Assembly (NCBI RefSeq): GCF_900100785.1
Contig: NZ_FNCP01000037.1
Span: forward strand, 1 to 34,920
Origin: Desulfosporosinus hippei DSM 8344
Lineage (GTDB): Bacteria; Bacillota; Desulfitobacteriia; Desulfitobacteriales; Desulfitobacteriaceae
DNA: 34,920 nucleotides
Direction: 5' to 3'
Every line of letters starts with the position of its first letter. Within the stretch, counting starts at the first letter, position 1. Below, one piece after another: positions 8,544-15,190 of this stretch. Below the pieces are notes generated by a model. It was not told where the DNA came from and ran no database searches. It saw nothing but the letters and a program-made list of their open reading frames with translations. A program made the translations under genes and the position numbers.

Positions 8544-8575
8544 AAAAACCTTCCGCTATATTGGCAAGGTTTTTT
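8544..8575 (-). terminator. Hairpin between pylSn and mttC, possible partial terminator or processing site
   Basis: AAAAACCTT at 8544-8552 pairs with AAGGTTTTT at 8566-8574, with an inner CC/GG extension and a short T run on either strand. No sigma-54 promoter was found between it and mttC, so mttC-mttB probably depend on read-through or mRNA processing here. Confidence 0.5.
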
Positions 8576-8665
8576 ATAATAAAGCTTGCTCTTGCAGTTT
8601 TCGAATCATGAACAAGCATTATTTCTCTTTGGTGAATGATCATTAGTCGTTAAAAAACTTCCCTT

Positions 8666-8989
8666 TTATAAGCGCGAACCATAATTTTGATTAACGTGGG
8701 TCGAAGAATACTTTTCCAACTTCCACCCAGGAATTTTACAGGTAGTACAAGCACGAAAAAATAATTTATTCCGAAGACAACGAGCTGCACGACTGTGTTT
8801 AGAATTGTAAATTTGAAATTTCTCATTGCAATGGGTCACGATCTCTGCCGTATTTCCTCTTATTGTCATACTTTTCACGCCATGTAGAGTACCACTTCTA
8901 GAGGGCCAAAGCTTTAATTTTTCTACGAATTTAAAAAAATCAACATTCTTGCGATAATAACGTTTTTTTTTGGTTGAGTCTGCTGTCAT
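8666..8989 (-). CDS. pylSn: Pyrrolysyl-tRNA synthetase N-terminal domain protein PylSn
   Basis: The 107-residue basic protein matches the separate N-terminal subunit of bacterial pyrrolysyl-tRNA synthetases. It shows YYRKNVDFFKFVEKLKLWPSR at the start, LHGVKSMTIRGNTAEIVTHC in the middle, and RAARCLRNKLFFRACTTCK with clustered cysteines near the end. PylSn binds the unusual core of the tRNA (tRNA-Pyl) and raises the affinity of the catalytic subunit; in archaea it is fused to it. The start follows AGGAGTGATGTC. It is the fourth gene of the pyl operon. The 24 codons between the pylD stop and this ATG are in frame with both genes and contain only amber stops. Confidence 0.93.
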   Translation of the reverse strand: MTADSTKKKRYYRKNVDFFKFVEKLKLWPSRSGTLHGVKSMTIRGNTAEIVTHCNEKFQIYNSKHSRAARCLRNKLFFRACTTCKIPGWKLEKYSSTHVNQNYGSRL

Positions 8990-9061
8990 GACATCACTCC
9001 TATCGGGATCCTACACTCTAGTCATAAAACTCTAGCCAGAGTACTCCTTCTCAAATACTAT

Positions 9062-9883
9062 CTATAGTACATCAAACATCATGGTTCCTACGCCTATATG
9101 CAGGGGGTCATGTATTAATCTTGTAAAGACCTTTTTCAGACCGTCAGCCTGGACGCCAAGAGGTATACCGGGAGCCGCAATCCTCGTATTTTCAGTGATA
9201 TGTTCTAATAAAATGATATTTTCTGCGGGACAAGCATCAACTATGTTTTGATAACGGTTTAAGGCAGTATTTAAATCAGTCTCGATAGTTACCCTATACC
9301 CGTGCCTTATTAAAGTCTCTTGGAGTCTTTCGCTTGATGCACTCACAATGTCATAAACTCCAACTTCAGCTCTAAAATGAGCAAGGGCGATAGCCGCCCC
9401 AACGCCAACCGGGCCCGCTCCAAGCACTAATACCTTTTTACCTACTAATCCATCATTCATTCGCTCAAGTCCAACAGCATATCCTCTACCAGTAGCATCG
9501 CCATTGTCAGAGACCTTACCGGTACGCACATTTACAGCAACAAAACGTTCATCATCTGCCATAAATAACACTTCTGCGCCCTCTTGAATTGCCTCCGCAA
9601 CCCCACCGGCATCCCAACTCTTAGTCGTTAACGCCTTAAAGCCCAGATAGCTGATTATTCCGGTTACAGATTCCGCAAATCCCTCAATTATTCCTTGACC
9701 ACAAGACATTGGAATTACAGCTACTTTTAGTTGAAGATGGTTAACTTCGATGTTAGCTTGAAATCCTGCTGCTCTCTTAGAAAGCTCTTTCAGCGAACAA
9801 CCTGTTTTATCAATCAATTGTTGGTCATAGTCTTCTAGTGTTGTAGGAATTTCTACAACGTCTTCGTGCTTTAGTCTTGTCAA
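9062..9883 (-). CDS. pylD: Pyrrolysine biosynthesis dehydrogenase PylD
   Basis: The product has 273 residues if translation starts at the TTG at 9883, which is about 9 nt after GGGAG. A TTG at 9892 overlaps the pylC stop but leaves no spacing for a ribosome site. A Rossmann nucleotide-binding motif, VLVLGAGPVGVGAAIALAHF, is visible in the second half. PylD oxidises the lysine-methylornithine dipeptide and closes the pyrroline ring, the last step of Pyl synthesis. DNGDATGRGYAVGLERM and FMADDERFVAVN are typical of the family. The gene ends in an amber codon, notable in a Pyl-using organism. Confidence 0.94.
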   Translation of the reverse strand: MTRLKHEDVVEIPTTLEDYDQQLIDKTGCSLKELSKRAAGFQANIEVNHLQLKVAVIPMSCGQGIIEGFAESVTGIISYLGFKALTTKSWDAGGVAEAIQEGAEVLFMADDERFVAVNVRTGKVSDNGDATGRGYAVGLERMNDGLVGKKVLVLGAGPVGVGAAIALAHFRAEVGVYDIVSASSERLQETLIRHGYRVTIETDLNTALNRYQNIVDACPAENIILLEHITENTRIAAPGIPLGVQADGLKKVFTRLIHDPLHIGVGTMMFDVL

Positions 9884-9888
9884 GATGA

Positions 9889-11076
9889 TCAACTCCCTGA
9901 GGCATATATTCTTTCAGTTAGGTCTGGATGGTTCGGATCTCTGTCGTAGTAATGATGGATTCCCCATTCATTTTTTATTGATTGGATAACAACCTCACGC
10001 TGTCTCCAGGCCGCTTGTAGGTTTTTTCCTTTTATGATTAAAGTAGCTACCCATTCAGTCTTACCGGGAATATAGTTAGAAATGGCTTCATCAGCTCCAA
10101 AGAAATCCGGATAGAGGTGCAGGGGCCCTGAGTCGGCCATGATATGCTCTCCGCATATTTCAAGACCATCGTTCCAGACATGGATGTGTTCAAAGATAAC
10201 GCCAGATTGTTCTTTTATTTTAAACTCAGTCCAAGGTACCTTGCTGACAAAAGCCTCCCCAATAACTTTTAACATATTAACTCCTGTTGAATGAAAAACA
10301 GTAATCGGAGTTTGACTTGGAATCCTGGCATCTATTTCCAGAACCTTCAATTTACCTTTATGCAAGATTGTCTCTATATCCATAATCCCGTTTAACTTAA
10401 GAGTTCGCGCTAGGTTTATGCCAATTTGTTCAAATTCATTTCTCAGTTCATCCGATAATATGGCGGAACCAATAACTCGCTTACAATCATAGTCTTCATC
10501 CATATGAAGTTCGGTAATCTGCAGCACTTTATAGACTCCTGAGTATCCAATGACTTCTAATGAATAGGATGGCCCTTCTAAATACTCTTCTATGACCCAG
10601 TCTGTTAACCCATTATTAAATAAACTCTTAAATTCTACAGCACTTTTTACCTTATGGACTCCTTTACTTCCACTTTCACCAGATGGCTTAACGATTATTG
10701 GAAATCCACATTCCGGCCAAGGGATTGGCTCCGGAACCCCTGTACGGGCGAACATTTCATTCGAACTAATTTTCGAAGAAGAAATTCCATAGGCCTTACT
10801 ATCAAAAAGTAAGGGAACATGAGTATAATGAGCGCTTTGGACTAAACTGTCTAAAACCTCTTGATTTTCTAAAGCAGGAATAATAAGATCTATATCTTTT
10901 AGAAATGGAATCCATTCAACAGTTTTTGTTACATCTACAGTACAGAAGTGGTCACACAATTCTGCTGCCGGCACCCACTCATTCTTATCAACCAGAACTA
11001 CTTCCCAGTCTGCTTTTTTCGCTAAGTAGGCTGCCTCTAATCCTTGGAGCTTACCCCCTACAATTACTACTCGCAC
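9889..11076 (-). CDS. pylC: Pyrrolysine biosynthesis ligase PylC (ATP-grasp)
   Basis: The 395-residue protein starts with GTG at 11076. It begins with MRVVIVGGKLQGLEAAYLA, a nucleotide-fold opening. An ATP-grasp domain follows (FPIIVKPSGESGSKGVHKV, then a WVIEEYLEGPSYSLEVIG stretch, and KLKVLEIDARIPSQTP carrying the metal-binding acidic residues). PylC joins (3R)-3-methyl-D-ornithine to the side-chain amine of lysine at the cost of ATP. It lies 14 bp after pylB and immediately before pylD, the standard pylBCD order. Confidence 0.95.
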   Translation of the reverse strand: MRVVIVGGKLQGLEAAYLAKKADWEVVLVDKNEWVPAAELCDHFCTVDVTKTVEWIPFLKDIDLIIPALENQEVLDSLVQSAHYTHVPLLFDSKAYGISSSKISSNEMFARTGVPEPIPWPECGFPIIVKPSGESGSKGVHKVKSAVEFKSLFNNGLTDWVIEEYLEGPSYSLEVIGYSGVYKVLQITELHMDEDYDCKRVIGSAILSDELRNEFEQIGINLARTLKLNGIMDIETILHKGKLKVLEIDARIPSQTPITVFHSTGVNMLKVIGEAFVSKVPWTEFKIKEQSGVIFEHIHVWNDGLEICGEHIMADSGPLHLYPDFFGADEAISNYIPGKTEWVATLIIKGKNLQAAWRQREVVIQSIKNEWGIHHYYDRDPNHPDLTERIYASGS

Positions 11077-11090
11077 CTTAGGGCCCCTTT

Positions 11091-12182
11091 CTAGAAATTA
11101 TGTGAAAGTTTTTTTCTCCGTTGAATCCATTCTGCGTAATCATCACGGCTTGCCAAACCAAGCCCGCATTTCTCTAAGACTGGAGCAATCTTACTAATTG
11201 TTCTATTTCCATCTTCAATATCTAACGATTGATTAGATACTCCGGCTAAGCCTGATTCAGGAGGGATAATTGACGTAACAACATTAGCCCCTGCGTTAAG
11301 GCGTTCTGCTAGGCCGTTTAGCCCGTCAACATCCAATGAAGCAGGAATTAAGAGATCCGGGAACACTAAGCGCATGACGGCGATGACAAGTAACTCCTTT
11401 GCGCGTGGAACCGGAGAAAAGTTTTGCATAGGTGTGCCTTTTTGCGGTATGAAGCTCATTATTCTTACTTGATCTGAACCCAGCCTGCCCATTTCCTCCA
11501 GTGAATCAACCAAATCTTCGTCAGTATCCCCGACTCCGGTAAGTAAACCTTCTTCTAGGAGAAGGCCCATTTGTTGAGCTACTCTCTTTCTCTGCATACG
11601 TTCTTCAAAATTTTGTCCAAGTCTTAACTTGCTGTATAATTCGGAGTTATGAGTTTCCTGATAAGTAGCATACCAGTCAACGCCAGCCTCTTTAAACTCC
11701 ATGAGAATATCTTCCGGAACAACCCCCGCTGAAAGCATAACAGGGATATTTGTACTCTTCTTTATCATCTCAACGGTTCTAATCATATGGGCAAATCCCG
11801 CACCTTGATTCTCAAAAAAGAAAGGATCTTCACCCATTGTTAAATCTATTAAGTTTACACCTGAATCTATCAAACTAAATGCAGTTTTCATGATTTCCAT
11901 ATCTGTTTTACGATAACGTTGGAGTTCCTTATTTGACTTTCGATATAAACAAAAAGCACATTCATTACGACAATAAGTCGAGAAATAGACGAAGCCATAG
12001 GTGAATACCTTATTCATAAAGTAACGTTCCCTAAGAAATCTAGCTGTTTTAAAGATTTTGGCTACGTCTTTTTGATCCGTTACTTTTAACAAAAAGAGAA
12101 GTTCATTGCGCTTTAGAGGGATCTCTTTAGCGGCTTTTTGTAATATTTCATCTAATATTGAAGTTGGCAAATCTACTGCCAT
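11091..12182 (-). CDS. pylB: 3-methylornithine synthase PylB (radical SAM)
   Basis: The 363-residue protein carries the radical SAM cluster motif C-x3-C-x2-C at C71, C75 and C78 (STYCRNECAFCLYRKSN). It is followed by TGVGDTDEDLVDSLEEMG and a C-terminal segment NAGANVVTSIIPP that is usual in PylB and the related BioB/HydE family. PylB isomerises lysine to (3R)-3-methyl-D-ornithine, the first step of Pyl synthesis. The start follows AAGGTGACTAA. It is the first gene of the operon behind a sigma-54 promoter about 130 bp upstream. It ends in an amber codon; read-through would add only a few residues before an ochre stop. Confidence 0.95.
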   Translation of the reverse strand: MAVDLPTSILDEILQKAAKEIPLKRNELLFLLKVTDQKDVAKIFKTARFLRERYFMNKVFTYGFVYFSTYCRNECAFCLYRKSNKELQRYRKTDMEIMKTAFSLIDSGVNLIDLTMGEDPFFFENQGAGFAHMIRTVEMIKKSTNIPVMLSAGVVPEDILMEFKEAGVDWYATYQETHNSELYSKLRLGQNFEERMQRKRVAQQMGLLLEEGLLTGVGDTDEDLVDSLEEMGRLGSDQVRIMSFIPQKGTPMQNFSPVPRAKELLVIAVMRLVFPDLLIPASLDVDGLNGLAERLNAGANVVTSIIPPESGLAGVSNQSLDIEDGNRTISKIAPVLEKCGLGLASRDDYAEWIQRRKKLSHNF

Positions 12183-12309
12183 TTAGTCACCTTCTTTTTT
12201 TGTTTAAGTATACTACATAATTTATATTGAGCTATAGATTAACTTGAGTTGGCAATTTCGTGTTCTCTTTGGCTAATTAAATTAGATTCTTACAATTACA
12301 AATATTAGA

Positions 12310-12325
12310 TGCAAGTTTTATGCCA
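12310..12325 (-). promoter_or_regulatory. Sigma-54 promoter of the pylBCD-pylSn-mttC-mttB operon
   Basis: The minus strand reads TGGCATAAAACTTGCA, a full RpoN consensus. Transcription would start near 12298, about 115 nt before the pylB ATG. Confidence 0.85.
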
Positions 12326-12475
12326 CACCAAAAATAATCACACCAAAATATTTTGATTATCTAAAGATTTCTGAGAATCCTTCTGGGATAAGGGATTTAT
12401 CTGTTCTCGTTAGATCTATTTCTCTTTAGAAAAGCAATTGTTATATTTTGAGGAGGTTAAAGATATTAGTATTCA

Positions 12476-12510
12476 AGTCGGTCAGTACTTCATATAAGTC
12501 ATTATTAACT
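12476..12510. promoter_or_regulatory. Putative enhancer (UAS) upstream of the pyl operon promoter
   Basis: AGTCATTATTAACT at 12497-12510 matches AGTCA-N4-TGACT with one change. A weaker copy, AGTCGGTCAGTACT, precedes it at 12476-12489. The spacing between them is 21 bp. The region is about 150-185 bp upstream of the promoter, within enhancer range. Confidence 0.5.
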
Positions 12511-12570
12511 TGCTATCTTCCAAGACGTGCGAAAGCTTCCCCGCTACTTAAAAGAGCTATAGGGTCGGAT

Positions 12571-12600
12571 AAAAAATTGGCCCGGTTTTTACACCGGACC
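12571..12600 (-). terminator. Terminator after the choline-kinase-like gene
   Basis: On the minus strand GGTCCGGT pairs with ACCGGGCC around a GTAAAA loop, then AATTTTTT. It lies 60 bp after the kinase stop. Confidence 0.75.
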
Positions 12601-12660
12601 TTTAAAAGAATTCAGAGATTTAGATGTGAGTAAAATTGTATAATCTAGAAAAGCTACTTA

Positions 12661-13614
12661 TTATTGGTTAGCTTTAATAGCGCTATCCAGGCTTCCATCG
12701 TGAATTAATGCATAAGCCCTATTAAATCTATTTAATCCATATGGCCAATATTCTTCTCTTGACTTGCCCATGGCAATTTGTAGTACTGCCCAATATGACC
12801 ATAAAGCATCACACAAAAATTTATTAATTATCAGGGATCCGATTTGCTTGTCTGTCAAATCCCCACCATAGTACTCTTTCAAGAAGAAACGTTCTTGCTC
12901 ACCAGTTAATTCGGCTTCTATAGCCAATGCTCCCAGATCAAATAGCGGATCGTTCATTCCGCCATACTCCCAGTCAATAAGATAGAAATTCTTTTTATCG
13001 TCTAACCAGTTTTCACAAAGTGGGTCATTATGGCAAGGTGCTTGGGGCGGAGGATTTTTTCTAAAGAGTTCTTTAATTTCCTCGATTTTATTCTCCATAG
13101 TTTCAGCACCTTCATAAAATTCTGAATTTTTATCTGCTAATAATTTAATGTAAGCATCAATTTCTTTTAATGGGTTAAAAACGGAGATGAATTCCTTTTG
13201 ACAATCGTGATACTTTTTGAACACTTGAGCCGCCATACTCAGATATTGTTGTTGTTCTTTAAAATCCGGTATATGTAAGGTTTTACAATCATCAATATAC
13301 TTACACACCTGGTTTCCCGTAGTTTCATCGTAATAAATAATCGGAGCACTAATTTGAATATCAGCCATTAATTGCGCATTATGCTTTTCTGCCGGACGAT
13401 TTAAGTATTCCATCGTACCTGCTCCCGCGAGCCTCACAGCATATGTAACTCCACCAATTGTTACTTTATAATTGCTATTGGTTAATCCACCGGGCAAAAT
13501 TTCAATTTCACTAATTCGGGATTCGTTAAAAAAGGGAATCTCGCTGATCATTTTGTAGATGCGTCCGATATGTTCCTTGGATATGGAGGGTTCGATCATA
13601 ACTTGTTCGTGCAT
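12661..13614 (-). CDS. Choline/ethanolamine kinase-like phosphotransferase (LicA/APH fold)
   Basis: The 317-residue protein has the aminoglycoside-phosphotransferase/choline-kinase fold. It has a glycine-rich PGGLTNSNYKV loop at 41-51, the catalytic HND motif at 195-197 with N202, and the metal-binding IDWEYGGMNDPLFDLG at 213-228, which is characteristic of LicA-type choline kinases. The family phosphorylates choline, ethanolamine or similar alcohols with ATP. The start at 13614 follows GGGAGG. It lies 73 bp downstream of pylSc on the same strand with no terminator seen between them, so it is probably expressed from the pylT-pylSc sigma-54 promoter. A choline or ethanolamine substrate fits the neighbourhood, but other small-alcohol kinases share these motifs, so the substrate is unproven. 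Confidence 0.82.
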   Translation of the reverse strand: MHEQVMIEPSISKEHIGRIYKMISEIPFFNESRISEIEILPGGLTNSNYKVTIGGVTYAVRLAGAGTMEYLNRPAEKHNAQLMADIQISAPIIYYDETTGNQVCKYIDDCKTLHIPDFKEQQQYLSMAAQVFKKYHDCQKEFISVFNPLKEIDAYIKLLADKNSEFYEGAETMENKIEEIKELFRKNPPPQAPCHNDPLCENWLDDKKNFYLIDWEYGGMNDPLFDLGALAIEAELTGEQERFFLKEYYGGDLTDKQIGSLIINKFLCDALWSYWAVLQIAMGKSREEYWPYGLNRFNRAYALIHDGSLDSAIKANQ

Positions 13615-13687
13615 AATTATAGATCCTCCCGTTCAAATTAGAATTTTCTCAAACACACAACTCAAATTCCGAACTCTGGCATTAGAA

Positions 13688-14521
13688 TTAGATATTTAAC
13701 CGTACACCATTAAGATACGTAAGGCTCCTACCCATGCTTTGGACATTTTGGGATCCCTCTTTAATCATTAGTAATCGCTCTAATCCAAACCCTATACCAA
13801 CCCATGGATCAAAAATTCCCCATTGATCATCCAGGACATGAGGACCCATAGCACTTGAGCCTAATTCAATACCCTTAACAACATCTAAGGTATCTCCATA
13901 AACAACAGAAGATTCCGACTCTAGTTGGTAATCATCAATTCCCACTGTGTTCATAACTAAGTCAGCAAGTTCTTTTAATCTTTGATGCCTCTGATCAAGC
14001 GGCAATCCTAATTCCGTTAAGTTAAGCATTGTAAACTCATTCAGATGCAAGGAACCTTTCGATTCTTTCCTATAGCAAGTCCCTATTTCAAAGATCCTGA
14101 TTGGTTTTTCCCATAAACGCAAAAGATCTCTCCAGAGGGTATAAAGATTTGGCGCCAGCATAGGACGTAAACATCGCTTTGAATCAAGCCAAAATACTTG
14201 CGAGAAAAGCGGATGTTCATCCGAGACGGACATTTTGGCTAGGGCGGTTTTGGAAATGATCGTGGGAGTGACTACTTGGACAAATCCCTCCTGTGTCAAA
14301 GCTTCTACAAGCTGTTGTTCAAGTACACTTAAAGACGGACGCCGATTAGTTTCTAACAATTCTTGTAACTTTTGTTTTCCTCTAATAACCAGGAGATGTT
14401 CCTGTTCCTGATAAGCACGATCCCGTTCTTGATGAGACTCAAAACACATTTCTTGCAGTACTTCACTAGCATTAAGTTCTTGTAATCGTTGTTTTTGGAT
14501 GGGTGTCCATGTAATGCTCAC
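13688..14521 (-). CDS. pylSc: Pyrrolysyl-tRNA synthetase catalytic domain PylSc
   Basis: The product has 277 residues from the GTG at 14521, which follows AGGGGGG. Any earlier start in the frame would lie inside the tRNA gene and is rejected. It is the separate class II catalytic subunit of bacterial pyrrolysyl-tRNA synthetase. Visible are VVTPTIISKTALAKM, HPLFSQVFWLD, the motif 2 region LRPMLAPNLYTLWRDL with FEIGTCYRKES, NEFTMLNLTELG, and motif 3 GIGFGLERLLM at the C-terminus. It charges pylT with pyrrolysine and works together with PylSn. It lies 24 nt downstream of pylT, so both come from one transcript. Confidence 0.96.
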   Translation of the reverse strand: MSITWTPIQKQRLQELNASEVLQEMCFESHQERDRAYQEQEHLLVIRGKQKLQELLETNRRPSLSVLEQQLVEALTQEGFVQVVTPTIISKTALAKMSVSDEHPLFSQVFWLDSKRCLRPMLAPNLYTLWRDLLRLWEKPIRIFEIGTCYRKESKGSLHLNEFTMLNLTELGLPLDQRHQRLKELADLVMNTVGIDDYQLESESSVVYGDTLDVVKGIELGSSAMGPHVLDDQWGIFDPWVGIGFGLERLLMIKEGSQNVQSMGRSLTYLNGVRLNI

Positions 14522-14545
14522 TCTCAGTTTCCCCCCTGATAATAT

Positions 14546-14617
14546 TGGCGAGGAGTACGGGAGTTTCACCCGCCTACGCGGATTTAGAGTCCACGCGATC
14601 AATCCGATCTACCCCCC
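14546..14617 (-). tRNA. pylT: tRNA-Pyl, amber suppressor with anticodon CTA
   Basis: A 72-nt cloverleaf on the minus strand ends in an encoded CCA (14546-14548). The acceptor stem is GGGGGGT against ACTCCTC, with G-T pairs. The anticodon stem has six pairs, CGTGGA against TCCGCG, and the loop CTCTAAA holds the anticodon at 14585-14587. The six-pair anticodon stem, short D loop and very small variable region are the hallmarks of tRNA-Pyl. The sequence closely follows the Desulfitobacterium hafniense gene as I remember it, including GGCGGGTGAAACTCCCGTAC. It decodes the amber codon in mttB. Confidence 0.97.
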
Positions 14618-14665
14618 ATTTAAAAATGACTTCAAGAACTCGCCTGAAATACATTCTTTTATCGT

Positions 14666-14681
14666 TGCAAATTCCATGCCA
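14666..14681 (-). promoter_or_regulatory. Sigma-54 promoter of pylT-pylSc
   Basis: The minus strand reads TGGCATGGAATTTGCA, a full RpoN consensus. Transcription would start near 14654, under 40 nt upstream of the tRNA 5' end. A sigma-54 promoter directly in front of a tRNA gene is unusual. Confidence 0.85.
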
Positions 14682-14862
14682 ATTCTGTGGTTAGATAAAT
14701 ATAAATTTCAGTAAACCCTTTATTTACAATCTTAGCCTTGTTTAGAGTACACTTTTCAGCATTTCCTTTGGATTTCAGCCTAAAGCATCACAGTTTGTCT
14801 CAAACCCTAAGAAGCAACCTTCAACTAAATTCTATTTTATCTTACACTAATACAATAATTCA

Positions 14863-14910
14863 AGTCACGAAGGACTTTTCTCAGTCATTCATGACTTATT
14901 TATACAGTCA
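14863..14910. promoter_or_regulatory. Putative enhancer (UAS) upstream of pylT: two palindromes and a half-site
   Basis: AGTCACGAAGGACT (14863-14876, one change from AGTCA-N4-TGACT) and AGTCATTCATGACT (14883-14896, exact) start 20 bp apart. A further AGTCA starts at 14906. The block lies about 180-230 bp upstream of the promoter. Confidence 0.6.
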
Positions 14911-14916
14911 GAAAGT

Positions 14917-15074
14917 ATAAACTTGCGTTATATACTGCAAGAAGTTTTAATACGTGCGAAGACAGTGTCTTCGTCCAAGCATAAGTGCAACTAAGCTACC
15001 GCCTGCGCCGGAGGCTGCAAGACGGCTAATACGTGCGAAGCCAGTGTCTTCGGGCGCTAGCCAAGTTTTCTAAT
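14917..15074 (+). repeat. Dispersed intergenic repeat, copy B
   Basis: It contains two units starting CTGCAAGA, each followed by TAATACGTGCGAAG and a GTGTCTTCG palindrome arm. Between them lies AAGCATAAGTGCAACTAAG, shared with copy D, and the right end GCTAGCCAAGTTTTCTAAT matches copies A, C and D. Confidence 0.85.
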
Positions 15075-15190
15075 GAGTCTTATTATTGTTTTCGCTACAC
15101 TACAAGTTCTTTCTCTGAGTAAATGTGATTAAACCTCAAGGCCGAATCACCTAGATCCTAATTCTCTGAAAGGTGTCAAACCTAATTAAT

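Larger units (their letters stand above)
12183..12660. other. Regulatory intergenic region upstream of pylB
   Basis: The 478 bp hold the sigma-54 promoter of the pyl operon (12310-12325), the putative enhancer repeats (12476-12510) and the terminator of the kinase gene coming from the right (12571-12600). A 61-codon TTG frame at 12448 on the plus strand overlaps these sites, has no recognisable product and is not accepted as a gene. Confidence 0.7.
14619..15190. other. Intergenic region upstream of pylT
   Basis: No gene is supported. It contains the sigma-54 promoter of pylT (14666-14681), a cluster of AGTCA palindromes (14863-14910) and repeat copy B (14917-15074). Open frames at 14499-14714 and 14738-14920 run across these elements and have no recognisable product. 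Confidence 0.7.

Noticed and set aside
12241-12262. Second sigma-54-like site (TTGGCAATTTCG) near pylB
   Set aside because: The -12 GC element is missing at the correct spacing.
12448-12633. 61-codon plus-strand ORF upstream of pylB
   Set aside because: It overlaps the putative enhancer and a terminator, starts with TTG within its own ribosome-like sequence, and resembles no family.
14522-14602. N-terminal extension of pylSc
   Set aside because: It is translated from the tRNA-Pyl gene; a GTG with a ribosome site at 14521 gives the normal family length.
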